Source: Anomaloglossus baeobatrachus (lineage: Eukaryota; Chordata; Amphibia; Anura; Aromobatidae). Taken from it: 64,000 nucleotides of DNA. Shown piece by piece: positions 9,700-21,604 of this stretch. A program made the translations under genes and the position numbers. Under the pieces are notes generated by a model that saw nothing but the letters and a program-made list of their open reading frames with translations, did not search any database and had not been told where the DNA came from. Each line of letters starts with the position of its first letter. Position 1 is the first letter of the stretch. Location: the NCBI RefSeq assembly GCF_048569485.1, contig NC_134353.1, positions 429,182,113-429,246,112 of the forward strand, given 5' to 3'.

Positions 9700-11690
9700 T
9701 CATGTAGTTTGGTGCTGGAGGATGACTTTAAAGGGCAGAAGGTGAAGTGTTTGGTGGACACCGGGTCTGAAAGCACCATCATGCCACTAGAGGTCTTCGA
9801 GAACCACTTCAGCCATATGATGGAACGCGAAGATGGGAGTATTATTCATCTAACAGTCACTAACAATGGCCAGTTGCTCATGGAGGAAATCATGTGGAGG
9901 AAGGTTATGCTATGTGGTTAGGCCATCAGCACGGAAGGCGTAGTTCTGATGACCATTCCCCTTGGAGAGGAATGGACATTACCTGGACCACCGTTTGTTC
10001 ACTAAGGTTCATGGTATTGGCAACGCACTACAACCCACTGGCCGACCCAGAGGGTTCTTTGACAAATGGTGAGGAACTGCAGTCTTCAGAAAAGCGCTTT
10101 GTCTACCCATCTCCTAGGCCTGATCACTGTTCCCCCACGTGTGCTGGTGGTGATTGCTCTGAAAAGAGAACAACTCTGATTCTGCTTGTGGGGGCTTTCC
10201 AGAAGCTGAATGGGCTGGAGGTGTTTATTAAACCAATATCTCAAGGAGAGACCCAGATGAGACGCTTAGTTGACCACGTCCTAGCCACTGTGAAGGACGG
10301 GTGTGTACTCGTCTGCTATATTATTATGTTGGGTTGCAAAGTCACCATACCAGGGAGTAAGTTGATGGCCGAAATCTATGTGCCTCACGAAAAGATACTC
10401 AGAAGAACATGTTTCAACCTCCAGCTGGACCAAAAATCAGCCTGGACCTATAGTATGTCATTGGTGTGGCCAGGAGAGAGACCTTGATTGCTGAATGGAA
10501 CCGCCAAATTATAATGGACTACATCAGGGGGGTGGATCACGGGACTCTGATTCTCATACAGCAAAGATTTTATGAAGATACCTTATGGGAATTTCAGGCT
10601 TTCTCATATCATGGTGAAGATTTTGGGAGCTCTCCTACCATCGAGCATGAGACCTCGACCAGGGACACTCCTCAATCCAGGAAGGCTACTGTCAGATTCC
10701 CCTGAACGGGAGCTAAGTAATGATCATGATGACCAGCAAGTTGGACAACCAGGTCATACAAGAAAGCCCAAGTCCTTGGTTCTTGAAGAAGGACAGGTCC
10801 CTCCAGCTGTGTGTTGACCACAGAAAATTTAATTCTCACAATCCTCTTCCACAAATTGAAGAATCGCTATCCGTCCTGGATTGCGCTAAGTACTTTTCCA
10901 TCCTCGACCTGGGTAGCAGGTACTGGCAAGTGCCAGTAGCTGAAAAAGACAAGGCAAAGACGGTGTTCATCTTCCTGAAGGGACTCTATGAGTTCAACAG
11001 GATGCTGTTCGATGTTTCAAATGTGCCTGGGACATTGCCTGGGTGATCTGAATTTAGAGTCCCTGGTGATGTACCTAGATGATGTTGTGGTTGGTGTTTC
11101 AGGACATCATTCAAGGACCATCTGCAGAAACTATGTCAGGTCCTGCAATAACTCTGAGATCATGGGCTCAAAATCAAGCCCAAATAATTCCAATTGTTTT
11201 GAGACCATATAAAATACCTGGGTCATGTGGTGACCCTAGAAGGGATAGAGTCGTCCGCCAGCAAAATGGAGGCCGTCCAAAAGATGTAAGGGAAATGCTG
11301 GGTCCAGGCCAAAGTTTGGCTCCTGCCAGAAGAGCAGGAAGTTCTGTCCTCTGAGAGAGAAAAATTGTTGCACCAATGGGATAAACAGAGGGTGATTTAA
11401 GGCCTCGTGTTTCACAAGGTTTACCTACAGTCAGAGTTGCAGTACTGACAGTAGATGGTAATTGACATGACGTTATGTCCAGGAGTCGCTTGAGAGGCCC
11501 ATGAGACAGGGGTTCATTTTCTGTGTGCGAAGGCATAAATGGTTACAGAGAATAGTGTATTGTCCGGAGTTTGAAAATATGGTGAATAACGCATGTCAAA
11601 AATGCAGAGCGTGTGGGTTGAGTAAGTGTGTGGAACAGCAGGCTACTGTTTGGACCATCCAGATGACTCCATCCAGCCCCCCTGGGTCTA
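9700..11690 (+). mobile_element. Ty3/Gypsy relic, pol part
   Basis: Protease comes first (VKCLVDTGSESTIMPLEVF, about 9740-9830). Reverse transcriptase follows (NPLPQIEESLSVLDCAKYF, the WQVPVAEKDKAKTVF block and the LVMYLDDVVV catalytic box, about 10830-11095). Next is an integrase zinc-finger-like region (GFIFCVRRHKW to NACQKCRACGLSKC, about 11510-11630). The order protease, RT, integrase is that of Ty3/Gypsy. No LTRs can be assigned. It is an old fossil with many breaks. Confidence 0.7.
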
Positions 11691-12540
11691 ATAGGTTACT
11701 GACTGCCAAATCTTACTTGGGCACCAAGACACAGGCGCTGATAAAGTATCCCTTCTTGCCGCAATAAAAGCAAACTCCTCCCCTTTTAGGAGTAGAAGAA
11801 TTTCTCCTCACCTGGGAAGTCACTCCAAGCTGCTTGGCCTCTGGTGAGGACTCAGGAGGCAATAGAAGTTACAGCAACCCCTTCCCATATCTTCTTGGTA
11901 TTATGAGACCTCTAAAGGAACCGGCAGTCAATACGGATTACAAGTGACATAGCACACTCAAGAGAGGGAGGAGTCTTATATATGACCAATACCTCTTTTA
12001 CCCTCTCAGATACACCCTGAAAAAATAGTTTTCTGAGAGCAGAGTCGTTCCACTGAGTGTCTACGGACCAACGCTGGAATTCAGCACAGTAATCCTCTGT
12101 CAGCCGATTCCCCTGGTGCAGTCAACTGATCTTAGATTAGGATCATCATAGATTAGTCTGAGCGAGGATAAAAACCCATCCACTGACGAAAACACAGGTG
12201 ACTCAGGAGTCAAGGAAAAAGCCCATGCTTCTGCCTCACTACCAGAGGAATGGGGACAAAGACAAAAAAAAATAACTTGTACACCTCCCTAAAGGTGACA
12301 AACCAGCTACACTCCCTTGATAATCTTTCTAGGAGGGGCAGTTTGGCTTCAGGCACTCCTGCAACCAACATGGATTACGCCGGAATAGTCGACTGCGTTT
12401 GTTACTGAACCGCCTAATTTAATTTCGCCATGTGAAGGGACAAGGCCTGCAGTTGCTTTGAAAATGCAGCAACAGGGTCCATCCAGAAAGTTTAAGTATG
12501 GCTGACTATAATGTCATGGGGATTGAGGGGATAACTGGAC
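11690..12540 (-). mobile_element. Sushi-type chromovirus gag fragment
   Basis: The minus strand encodes a degraded gag resembling the one in the chromovirus at 15701: AEFQRWSVDTQWNDSALRKL, then FQGVSERVKEVL, and a zinc knuckle near 11760 (FCYCGKKGYF). It lies tail to tail with the preceding pol relic. It is an old, broken fragment without LTRs that I can see. Confidence 0.55.
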
Positions 12541-12580
12541 TCCTAGAGTGGCCCTCAGGCTAGGGGGTCCTAGCTGTCCC

Positions 12581-13824
12581 TGACTCGCCCACCCCAGGGC
12601 TTTGGGACACTCTGTGTCGGGCCGGACTAATCCGGGGGTAGTAAGTGGTGGCGGGGCCCGACTCCATGACTCTGGCGGGGTCAACTAATATGGCAGTGGT
12701 GGGGATGGTAATCAATAATGAAGTTTGTAGGTTATTCGTGACGCCACCTGTGGATTGCGGCTATGGAGCCGCCGCTGCTGGACGGGACCTTCGGGGCTGA
12801 TTGATTAGCAGCTGGGATGGTTCTGCTCCTCACAGGTGGAGCGGTACCCCGGGGCAACCGTTGGTGCTTATTAAAGTCTATAGTGGTGTTGTAGATGGTG
12901 CAGTGCAGGCGAAATAATGGAGGCAACACCAGGGGGTGCAGTTTCAAGGTTTTACTCACTGGTTCATGACTGTCGCGAACTGGTCGCCCACTGGTGTGCT
13001 GAAATCCCTTGTCAGGGACCTCCGCCGATCCCGGGTAGTTCTGGGAGTAAATGCCGGTTCACCCTTTGGTTATGTCTCTTCCCTCGGCTGTCTTCAAAGC
13101 CTTGACCTCTCTGGATAAACCTGTCTTGGCCTCCACTATAGGTTCTGGACAAGAAGGCTTGATTGGATGGAACTATACCTTCTTCCCAGGGGTTCTACAG
13201 TGGGTTGTGGCCCGGGGCGCTTGCAACCACCCTGGGCCTTTGGTGTTTACTTCGGAAATGTCTTTCTTTCCTTGGTTTCTAGGGACCGTCCCTGGATGCA
13301 GCCTGATCCCTCCACCCGATGTGTTAGTGGAACAGGCCACAAGCTTGAAAGCCTTTCAGTGGCCCTGGATTCCTTTCTGTAGTTTACTGCTGTGGTGTCA
13401 CCTGGGCCTAGCCGGGCCCCAGGGTTTCCACAAGGAAGCTTCACAATCAGTCTTCACTGCTTCTGAGGTATCAACCTCTCTCTCCTTCTCTCTCCAACTT
13501 CTCACTCCCTCTTCTCAGCTCTCCTTCCTAACTTTGACTAAACTTGACCTTCCTGAATCTGCTCTACTCTCTGCTGGCTCCTCCCACCTTCCCCGTTGCT
13601 AGGCCCCACCCTATGAGAGAAGGGATGGGTCTTACGGCCCCGCAAGCATGCAGCATGGGGGGTAGCTGCCACTATCCCTGGTCCCAAAATATGCCTAACA
13701 ATGGGTGTAGTGTGAATTTGCCTGTGGACCGGCGTTTACCCCCTTTCCTTACCCAGGATGGGACATCACACCTCTGGCTGAGGTGCAATGTCTCTGTGGC
13801 GACGGAAGCCGCAGGGGCGCCACA
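12581..13824 (-). mobile_element. Solo LTR, about 1.24 kb
   Basis: On the minus strand it begins TGTGGCGCCCCTG and ends with TCA next to GGGACAG. It matches, over its length, the 5' LTR of the minus-strand element at 52010-55187 once the MITE there is set aside. No internal region adjoins either side, so it looks like a solo LTR. I see no target duplication. Confidence 0.65.
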
Positions 13825-14285
13825 CTCCTACTTTCAGAGATACATCTAATGGTAATGATGTCTGGACCCCCCATCCTTGCCCTGCTCCTGGCCAGCCCAT
13901 ATCTAATACCCTCTCTCCTCCACCCTAGGCGAGGACCAGGACAGAAGTGGTTGAACCCACAGATATGGACAAACGGGCAAACCAAAACTCAATCACACAG
14001 CTAGCACAAATTGAGATATAAGACAATATGTGATCAGGAGGAAATAAAGAGCAAGGAGTAAGTAACCAGACGCCGAGAGGATTTCCACAGCACACCAAGT
14101 AGCACACAGTAAATCACCAGCAACAGGAACACAACAGCACACAGACCAAATTGACTAAAGCTATATTCGGCATGGGAAGACCGATTTCTCCATCTTAAAA
14201 AGGTGGGGAGTAACTGTGATAGCTGTCCCGCAACATGTGATTCAAAATGTAACCAGCAGACTAACAGAAATTAACCCTTGCTAGC
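13825..14285. other. Unassigned stretch
   Basis: No gene is seen. It may be retroelement leader or LTR sequence, but no ends, primer site or domain can be recognised. Confidence 0.3.
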
Positions 14286-15240
14286 TCGATCACTAATGAG
14301 TAGAGCTGATTGAACGCCCAAAAAACCGGGGCTGGAGGATCACTGACAGATTTAAAAATAAGTCCGATCTGCTCCAAAATCCGGTGCCCATATAAGTCAA
14401 TGGGGACCGGAATCCGAAGATTAAAAACGTTTGTGGAGGGGATGGGGGGGGTAGGAGTGCACACGGTATACTCAAATAGGCTGTGTCATGGCGGCACACT
14501 TCTTCCGGGTCACATTTTTATCTTCCGGAGCCGACAATTCAATATTCATCATTTTGCCCATGTCATTGGTTGCAGTTAGACATGCCTCCACCCTGAGTGG
14601 CAGCGAGTCAGTTGACTGCAACCAATCACAGGCGGCAGGACGGCCGGTGGGCGGGGAAAGCAGTGTATCCGTCGCAACGTCGCAAGTGTGACTCCAGCTT
14701 TTTTTTTTTTAATTTAAATAAATAATTAAAAAACCCAACGTGCGGTCCCCCCTAATTTTAATCCCCAGCCATGATAATGCCGGCCGGGGGCTGGTATTGC
14801 AGTCCACAGCTGCCCAGAATTGCCGCATCTATTATATATGCGGTGCCAGTCGGGGTAATAGGTTTGTGATCGCACGGGTGTCTGTGAGATACCCGCATCA
14901 CAAACCTGTAAATGAATGTAAATAACACACAGAGAAAAATCCTTTATTTAGAATAAAGTACAAACGCGTCCTCATTCACCACTTTATTACCCCAACACCT
15001 TCCAGTGTAATCCACACATCTCACGGCGACACATCTGGCTCTGCTACATGTCACAGCTAGCAGCCGTAAAGCACAGTTGCCAGCTCTGAGTGTAGACACT
15101 AACTGAGCAAAGGATGTTACAGGCTGGACTGTGACATTCTCTCCTCCGCAGCTCCAGCCCCTCCCCTCCTCAGTGCCGGCCCGCCCCCCGCAGCAGAGGT
15201 CCGCTCTCACTGATCTCTACCAGGGACATTCGCATGACAC
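14286..15240. repeat. Dispersed repeat family A, copy 1, with flanking repeat
   Basis: From 14700 the block reads A/T-rich, then GTGCGGTCCCCCCTAATTTT, CCCCAGCCATGATAATGCC, a GCCGCATCTATTA stretch, and CCTTTATTTAGAATAAAGTA followed by CACCACTTTATTA. The same blocks in order recur at 25735, 34860 (diverged), 36930 (diverged) and, inverted, near 22090-22740. Bases 14290-14530 correspond in reverse to part of 26340-26530 (CATGGCGGCACACTTCTTCC). Confidence 0.6.
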
Positions 15241-15479
15241 TCGGCTCTGCTGTGCTGCCAGTGTGAGCCGTGTGTCATGCGATGGGATCGCACCAGTGTA
15301 AAATCGCACCAGTGCACGCGGAGTCAGACAGCGGAGGAGATGGGGAGAAAGTGATCCCTCTATCTTCTCCGCTCCTGTGATGTGATTGCTTGACCCTCAG
15401 CTAACACCCGCAGCAGAGGGTAATTTGCATATCACTTCCGATGCTGTCACATCGGAAGCGGTACGCAAGTTTACAAGAG
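15241..15479. other. Unassigned stretch beside the satellite
   Basis: No gene. It contains GGATCGCACCAGTGTAAAATC followed by a second partial copy, and TCACTTCCGATGCTGTCACATCGGAAGCG, a small hairpin near 15434-15463. Confidence 0.3.
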
Positions 15480-15700
15480 CCCTCAGAAGTGTGCGGGTGA
15501 TGATATGTCAGACTCGTGCGGGTCTGACATGGCATCACCCGTCACAGCCTGCCACTGTCTCAACATGAGCGTGCATGTACCTAGAAACACATGCACGTTC
15601 CTGTCAGAAGTGTGTGCGGGTGATGATATGTCAAACTCGTGCGGGTCTGACATGGCATCACCCGTCACAGCCTGCCATTGTCTGAACATGAGCGTGCATG
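15480..15700 (+). repeat. Satellite of about 120 bp, segment 1
   Basis: The unit includes GAGCGTGCATGTACCTAGAA, ACACATGCACGTTCCTGTC, AGAAGTGTGTGCGGGTGATG, CGTGCGGGTCTGACATG and CAGCCTGCCACTGTCTGAAC. About 1.8 units stand before the chromovirus insertion point. It continues at 21489, 23988 and 25537. Confidence 0.85.
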
Positions 15701-16489
15701 TGTCACGCTCCCCGGGTCCACTGCCTTGCTTCCCGGCTCCCCTGCCTCGCTCCCCGGCTCACCTGCCACGCTCCCCGGCTTCCCTGCCTCGCTCCCCGGC
15801 TCCTCTATCAGGCGTCCCCCGCTCCAGCCTCCATCACCTGCGCTCCCCAGGCGGCTTGGTCCCCGCTCCTGGCGCCCGTCGGCAGCTCTGCTCCAGGCCG
15901 GCTCCCCTGCCTCCTGTTCACCGCTCCCTGCCCTGGCTTCTGGCACCCGGGCCTCGCGCATGCGCATTAGGGCGCGCGCGCGGTCATTGACCCTTTCTTA
16001 AAGGGCCAGTGTCCTCCAACAGGATATTGAAGGATCAGGTACTGGGTATATAGGGGGATCATTTCCAAGTGGGCGGGGCCTGTTCTTCGTGTTTTCTAAG
16101 CTAGGAGTCAGGTCTCCTTGTGTCTGTGATATACTCACCTATCTCTCTCGTAGAGCCGATCCTGCCTCGCCAACCGGTCCTGACGATACTCGAACCCCGA
16201 ACGGTGACGGCCTGCCATCCCGTCAGCTCCTGCCATCTCCGATCCCTGTGGTGACCCGTCTTCTCGCTCCATTGGTTCCAGACTCTGCCTGACGACATCT
16301 CGGCCTCCGAACCTGAGCTCCGTCAACCGGACTACCATCAGAGACCCCGTGGTCCCAGGGACTTCTTTACTCCACTCCTCTAAACGGACTGTCCTGCTAG
16401 TGCTCCGGCTACCGGGCACCTTGCCCTCGGTGAGGTGTTCAGCCCAGTGGATCCACCTCCTGGGTCTGCCCGTCCACCTGGCCCTAACA
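15701..16489 (+). repeat. Chromovirus 5' LTR
   Basis: A TATA-like box, GGGTATATAGGG, lies at about 16043-16054. The probable transcript start is about 30 bases downstream, at GGCCTGTTCTT (16077-16087). The first part is C-rich with repeated GCTCCCCGGCT blocks. Confidence 0.9.
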
Positions 16490-16491
16490 GT

Positions 16492-16502
16492 AAGAACAGG
16501 CC
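16492..16502 (+). promoter_or_regulatory. Putative self-priming primer-binding site
   Basis: AAGAACAGGCC lies just after the 5' LTR and directly before the gag ATG. It is the exact reverse complement of GGCCTGTTCTT at 16077-16087, just after the TATA box. No TGG-starting tRNA site follows the LTR. This is the layout of the Tf1-type self-primed chromoviruses. Confidence 0.65.
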
Positions 16503-17447
16503 ATGGATCCCGCCGAAGCACTAGCGGCCTTGCAGCAGGAACTCACACGCCAGCGCGAGACCCAGACCCGCATGCTGAACTTCATGTTTTCTGTGGATAC
16601 CCGCCTGAACACGCTACAAGCGACCGCCACATCCCTGGCATCTCAGGTTTCCACTGTACAATCCACGGCCACAGCTCCCGTGGCAGCCTCCTCGGATGCT
16701 TCCAGACTTCGTTTGGCTTCATCACCCCGGTACGCCGGAGATCCCAAGACCTGCAGGGGATTCCTAAACCAGTGCTCCCTTCATTTCAAGCTGCTTCCGC
16801 ACTTGTTTGCCTCCGACCAAGCCAAGGTGGTGTTTGTGATGTCACATCTAGAGGGTGAGGCACTGGCCTGGATGAACCCCTTGTGGGAAAAGGAGGACCC
16901 TGTGACTACCAACATCCAGGACTTCCTGCAGGCATTCAGAAACACCTTTGACGAACCTGGACGTGCCGCTGCATCCGCCTCATCACTCCTCAGGCTACGT
17001 CAGGGGACTACGACGGTAGGGCAGTATGCCATCCGCTTCCGCACTTTGGCCTCAGAATTGGGATGGAACAATGAAGCCCTCACCGCCGCCTTCTGGGAAG
17101 GACTCTCCAGCCGTATTAAGGACGAGCTGGCAGGCCGCGATGTTCCTTCCACCCTGGATGCCCTGATCGCACTAGCCACCCGCGTGGACCTCAGATTCCA
17201 GGAACGATACAAAGAGGTGTCCCGTGAGAGACGTCCGATACGGCATTCCTCTCCTCCGCAGAAGCCCGCCGTACTTCAGTCAGCGTCGTCTGGTGTCTCT
17301 GTCCACGAGCCCATGCAGATTGACCGTTTGCGGCAGTCCGAACAACGCCGAGCAGAACGGCTCGCCAAGGGCCTCTGCTTCTACTGCGGAGAGGGCATAC
17401 ACCTTCTACGCTCCTGTCCAGAGAGGCCGGGAAACTCCAAAGCCTAG
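16503..17447 (+). mobile_element. Chromovirus gag region
   Basis: About 314 residues. A coiled-coil-prone N-terminus (LAALQQELTRQRETQTRML) is followed by the retrotransposon gag core (YAGDPKTCRGFLNQCSLHF, then VMSHLEGEALAWMNPLW and RLRQGTTTVGQYAIRFRTLA). It ends in a zinc knuckle, CFYCGEGIHLLRSC (C-X2-C-X4-H-X4-C). The size and order match sushi-type Gag. Confidence 0.9.
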
Positions 17448-17449
17448 GG

Positions 17450-20400
17450 TTGGTAGGAGAGGCCACCCTAGGTGCTGGGACTCTCTCAGACCCGGTTACG
17501 TGGACTGTTCAAGTGACAACGGGAGAGACGCGGTTCACGGCCGAGGCGTACCTCGATTCCGGGGCAGCAGGCAATTTCATCCAGCAGGCCACGGTGGACA
17601 AGTACCAGGTGCCTGTTACTCCACTCGACAAACCCCTCGTGATTGCCTCTGTAGATGGGAGACCCCTCTCTGACACCATCTCGTGGATCACCAAGCCGGT
17701 GGAACTACGTATCGGTGCCCTGCACACCGAGAACATCGCTCTCTACGTCCTCCCACACATGTCCCATCAAATCCTACTGGGACTCCCCTGGTTACGGACA
17801 CACGAACCGTCAGTCAGCTGGGGTACTGGTGAAATCACCCGATGGGGCTCCTCTTGCCACGAGAATTGTCTGAAGACTATACAGCCCATCCAACGACCTC
17901 CGGTTCCGGAGTCCCTACCAGGACTGCCCTCGGCCTATTGGTCCTTCGCGGACGTCTTTGATAAAAAGGAATCAGAGGTACTTCCGCCACATCGTCCTTA
18001 TGACTGTGCCATCGACCTACTCCCGGGAACTACACCACCTCGAGGACGGATATATCCGCTGTCTCCTGCTGAAACTAGGGCCATGTCTGCCTACATCACG
18101 GAGAACCTAGCAAGGGGATTCATTCGGAGGTCCTCCTCTCCTGCTGGAGCGGGCTTCTTCTTCGTTAAGAAGAAAGAGGGCGACCTACGCCCACATGCAT
18201 TGACTACCGGGGATTGAACCAAATCACCGTGAAAAATAAATACCCCCTGCCGCTCATCCCCGAATTGTTTGATCGGCTTAGAGGAGCTCGTGTGTTTACC
18301 AAGTTGGATCTTCGGGGTGCCTACAACCTGGTCTGCATCCGCTCTGGGGACGAATGGAAGACCGCATTCAATACTCGCGATGGGCACTATGAATACTGTG
18401 TGATGCCCTTCGGCCTCTGTAACGCACCAGCAGTGTTTCAGGAATTGGTGAACGACGTGTTCCGGGACGTTCTCTACGTCTGTGTGGTGGTGTATCTTGA
18501 CGATATCCTGGTCTTCTCTCCGGACCTCCAGACCCACAGAGAGAACGTGCAGCTGGTACTACAAAGACTGAGAGAGAATCGCCTGTACGCCAAGTACGAG
18601 AAGTGTGTATTCGAGCAGTCTTCTCTTCCCTTCTTGGGTTACGTAATCTTCGATACCGGTCTGCAGATGGACCCGGAGAAGGTCTCCTCCATTCTCAACT
18701 GGCCCCCTGCTTCCGGACTGAAGGCAATCCAACGCTTTCTGGGATTCGCAAACTATTATCGTCAGTTCATCCCTCACTTCTCTGCTCTGACTGCACCTCT
18801 CTCCGCCTTGACCAAGAAGGGGGCTAATCCAAAGGACTGGTCACCTGCGGCCGACGCCGCGTTTGGCTCCCTGAAACAGGCATTTGCTTCTTCCCCTGTG
18901 CTCCACCGTCCTGAGTTAAACCGACAGTTTACCTTGGAGGTGGATGCCTCCTCCTCGGGAGCCGGAGCAGTGCTCATGCAGAAGTCCTCCTCCGGGAAGA
19001 TGGTTACTTGCGGTTTCTTCTCCAAGAGCTTCTCAGCGCCTGAACGCAACTACACCATCGGTGACCGAGAGCTATTGGCAGTCAAACTGGCTCTGGAGGA
19101 ATGGCGCTACCTTCTGGAGGGAGCAGTGTACCCCGTGATCATTTACACGGACCACAAGAACCTGGAATACCTGCGGTCCGCTCAGCGACTGAACCCACGG
19201 CAGGCCAGGTGGTCCTTGTTCTTTGCCAGGTTCAATTTTCAGCTCCATTTTCGACCCGCGGACAAGAATGTAAGAGCAGATGCCTTGTCCAGGTCATTCA
19301 TGCCCATGGAGCAGGAGGAGGAGACATCCCAGCCCATCATCTGTCCTAGTAAGATCATTCCGGTGGCTCCTGTCACCCTGGCCCAGATACCACCTGGGAA
19401 GACCTATGTCTCTGAGACTGACAGGGAAAAAGTGTTGCGCTGGGGCCATGCCTCGAAAATAGCCGGCCATGCTGGTCAGAAGAAAACATGGAGTACAATT
19501 GTACGTCACTACTGGTGGCCATCCCTTCGCACGGACGTCGCTTCTTTTGTCTCAGCCTGCTCCTCTTGTGCCAGGAACAAGACGCCCAAACACCTGCCAT
19601 ATGGTCGTCTTCTGCCTCTGCCTATTCCCTCCGTTCCGTGGCAACACATTGCGATGGACTTTATTACGGACTTGCCCCTGTCCTCCGGACACACAGTCAT
19701 ATGGGTCGTGGTGGATCGGTTCTCCAAAATGGCTCATTTCGTCCCTATGGCTGGACTGCCCTCTGCCCAGGAACTCGCTGACGCTTACATACAGCACATC
19801 TTCCGGTTGCATGGCTTTCCATCACACATTGTGTCCGACAGAGGGACTCAGTTTACCTCCCGCTTCTGGAGGTCCCTCTGCAAACATCTGGGAGTGACTC
19901 TGGACTTTTCTTCAGCCTACCATCCTCAGTCGAACGGCCAAGTGGAACGAGTCAATCAGATCTTGACCTCCTTCTTACGTCACTACGTTAACGCCCATCA
20001 CGACGACTGGTCCACGCTTCTTCCTTGGGCTGAATTCTCCCATAACCACCATGTCAGTGAGTCCTCCTCCAGCTCTCCCTTCCATGTCGTTTACGGTCTT
20101 CAGCCTTCCGTCCCATTACCTGTATCCTCTTCCTCGGATGTCCCTGCTGCTGATGCTGTAGTCCATGACTTTACTATAATTTGGGACTCTGTCAAGACGT
20201 CCCTTGGACGTGCTTCCCTGCGGATGAAGAGACACGCAGACAAGAGGCGTCTGGATCCCCCGTGTTTCTCTCTAGGAGATCTGGTCTGGCTTGCTTCCAA
20301 GTACGTCCGATTGAAGCTACCATCATACAAGCTGGGTCCTCGCTACATCGGGCCGTTTAAGGTCATCAGCAAAATAAATGAGGTCTCATACAAGCTGCAG

Positions 20401-20690
20401 CTCCCGGCCACGATGAGAATACCCAACTCCTTCCACGTCTCCCTGCTCAAGCCGGTTGTCCTTGGTCCCTTCTCCGCTGCTACCAGTTCTGCTCCTCCTC
20501 CTATTGCTGATGATGACATCTATGCGGTAAGGGATATCGTGGCCATGAAAACCGTACGAGGCCAACAGTTCTTCCTGGTGGACTGGGCAGGGTATGGTCC
20601 TGAGGATAGGTCCTGGGAACCCCGGGAGAATGTGGGTACTCCTCTGATACGTGCCTTCCTGTCCCGGTTGCGGGGAGGGGGGCGTGGGGG
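17450..20690 (+). mobile_element. Chromovirus pol region with chromodomain
   Basis: Protease is at about 17530-17640 (AYLDSGAAGNFI; the usual DSG active site). Reverse transcriptase is at about 18010-18650 (VVYLDDILVFS). RNase H is at about 18920-19280 (TLEVDASSSGAGAVL, YTDHKNLEYL). Integrase is at about 19430-20100, with zinc-binding HH-CC residues then MDFITDLP, VVVDRFSKMAHFVP, VSDRGTQFTSRFW and HPQSNGQVERVNQ. The chromodomain is at about 20515-20670 (YAVRDIVAMKTVRGQQFFLV, DWAGYGPEDRSWEP). Chromodomains of this type steer integration. One break, otherwise intact. Confidence 0.9.
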
Positions 20691-20699
20691 GGGGGGTAC

Positions 20700-21488
20700 T
20701 GTCACGCTCCCCGGGTCCACTGCCTTGCTTCCCGGCTCCCCTGCCTCGCTCCCCGGCTCACCTGCCACGCTCCCCGGCTTCCCTGCCTCGCTCCCCGGCT
20801 CCTCTATCAGGCGTCCCCCGCTCCAGCCTCCATCACCTGCGCTCCCCAGGCGGCTCGGTCCCCGCTCCCGGCGCCCGTCGGCAGCTCTGCTCCAGGCCGG
20901 CTCCCCTGCCTCCTGTTCACCGCTCCCTGCCCTGGCTTCTGGCACCCGGGCCTCGCGCATGCGCATTAGGGCGCGCGCGCGGTCATTGACCCTTTCTTAA
21001 AGGGCCAGTGTCCTCCAACAGGATATTGAAGGATCAGGTACTGGGTATATAGGGGGATCATTTCCAAGTGGGCGGGGCCTGTTCTTCGTGTTTTCTAAGC
21101 TAGGAGTCAGGTCTCCTTGTGTCTGTGATATACTCACCTATCTCTCTCGTAGAGCCGATCCTGCCTCGCCAACCGGTCCTGACGATACCCGAACCCCGAA
21201 CGGTGACGGCCTGCCATCCCGTCAGCTCCTGCCATCTCCGATCCCTGTGGTGACCCGTCTTCTCGCTCCATTGGTTCCGGACTCTGCCTGACGACATCTC
21301 GGCCTCCGAACCTGAGCTCCGTCAACCGGACTACCATCAGAGACCCCGTGGTCCCAGGGACTTCTTTACTCCACTCCTCTAAACGGACTGTCCTGCTAGT
21401 GCTCCGGCTACCGGGCACCTTGCCCTCGGTGAGGTGTTCAGCCCAGTGGATCCACCTCCTGGGTCTGCCCGTCCACCTGGCCCTAACA
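20700..21488 (+). repeat. Chromovirus 3' LTR
   Basis: The LTR follows a purine-rich tract (GGGGAGGGGGGCGTGGGG and more G) at about 20671-20697, the likely plus-strand primer. It differs from the 5' LTR at about four sites (for example GGCTCGG for GGCTTGG). Confidence 0.9.
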
Positions 21489-21604
21489 GCATGTACCTAG
21501 AAACACATGCATGCTCCTGTCAGAAGTGTGTGCGGGTGATGCAATGTCAGACTCGTGCGGGTCTGACATGACATCACACGGCACAGCCTGCCACTGTCTG
21601 AGGC
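21489..21604 (+). repeat. Satellite of about 120 bp, segment 2
   Basis: The satellite resumes right after the chromovirus target duplication (GCATGTACCTAGAAACACAT) and ends at CACTGTCTGA, where another repeat is inserted. Confidence 0.85.

Larger units (their letters stand above)
15701..21488 (+). mobile_element. Sushi-type Ty3/Gypsy chromovirus, nearly whole
   Basis: The 5.8-kb element has two 789-bp LTRs (15701-16489 and 20700-21488) that begin TGTCACGCTCC and end CCTAACA. It is flanked by the 5-bp duplication GCATG (15696-15700 and 21489-21493) within satellite sequence. The LTRs differ at only about four positions, so the insertion is young. Parts in order are gag, protease, RT, RNase H, integrase and a C-terminal chromodomain. 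It looks almost whole, with about one break in the coding region. Vertebrate sushi elements use ribosomal read-through between gag and pol, and the frames here fit that. This family is the source of the domesticated gene PEG10. Confidence 0.92.

Noticed and set aside
12917-13602. Open frames of up to 183 codons
   Set aside because: They lie inside a solo LTR matched at 52010-55187; no protein similarity is recognised.
15665-15967. Gly/Glu-rich minus-strand frame, also seen at 20520-20966
   Set aside because: It is the complement of the C-rich GCTCCCCGGCT blocks of the chromovirus LTR and occurs in both LTRs.
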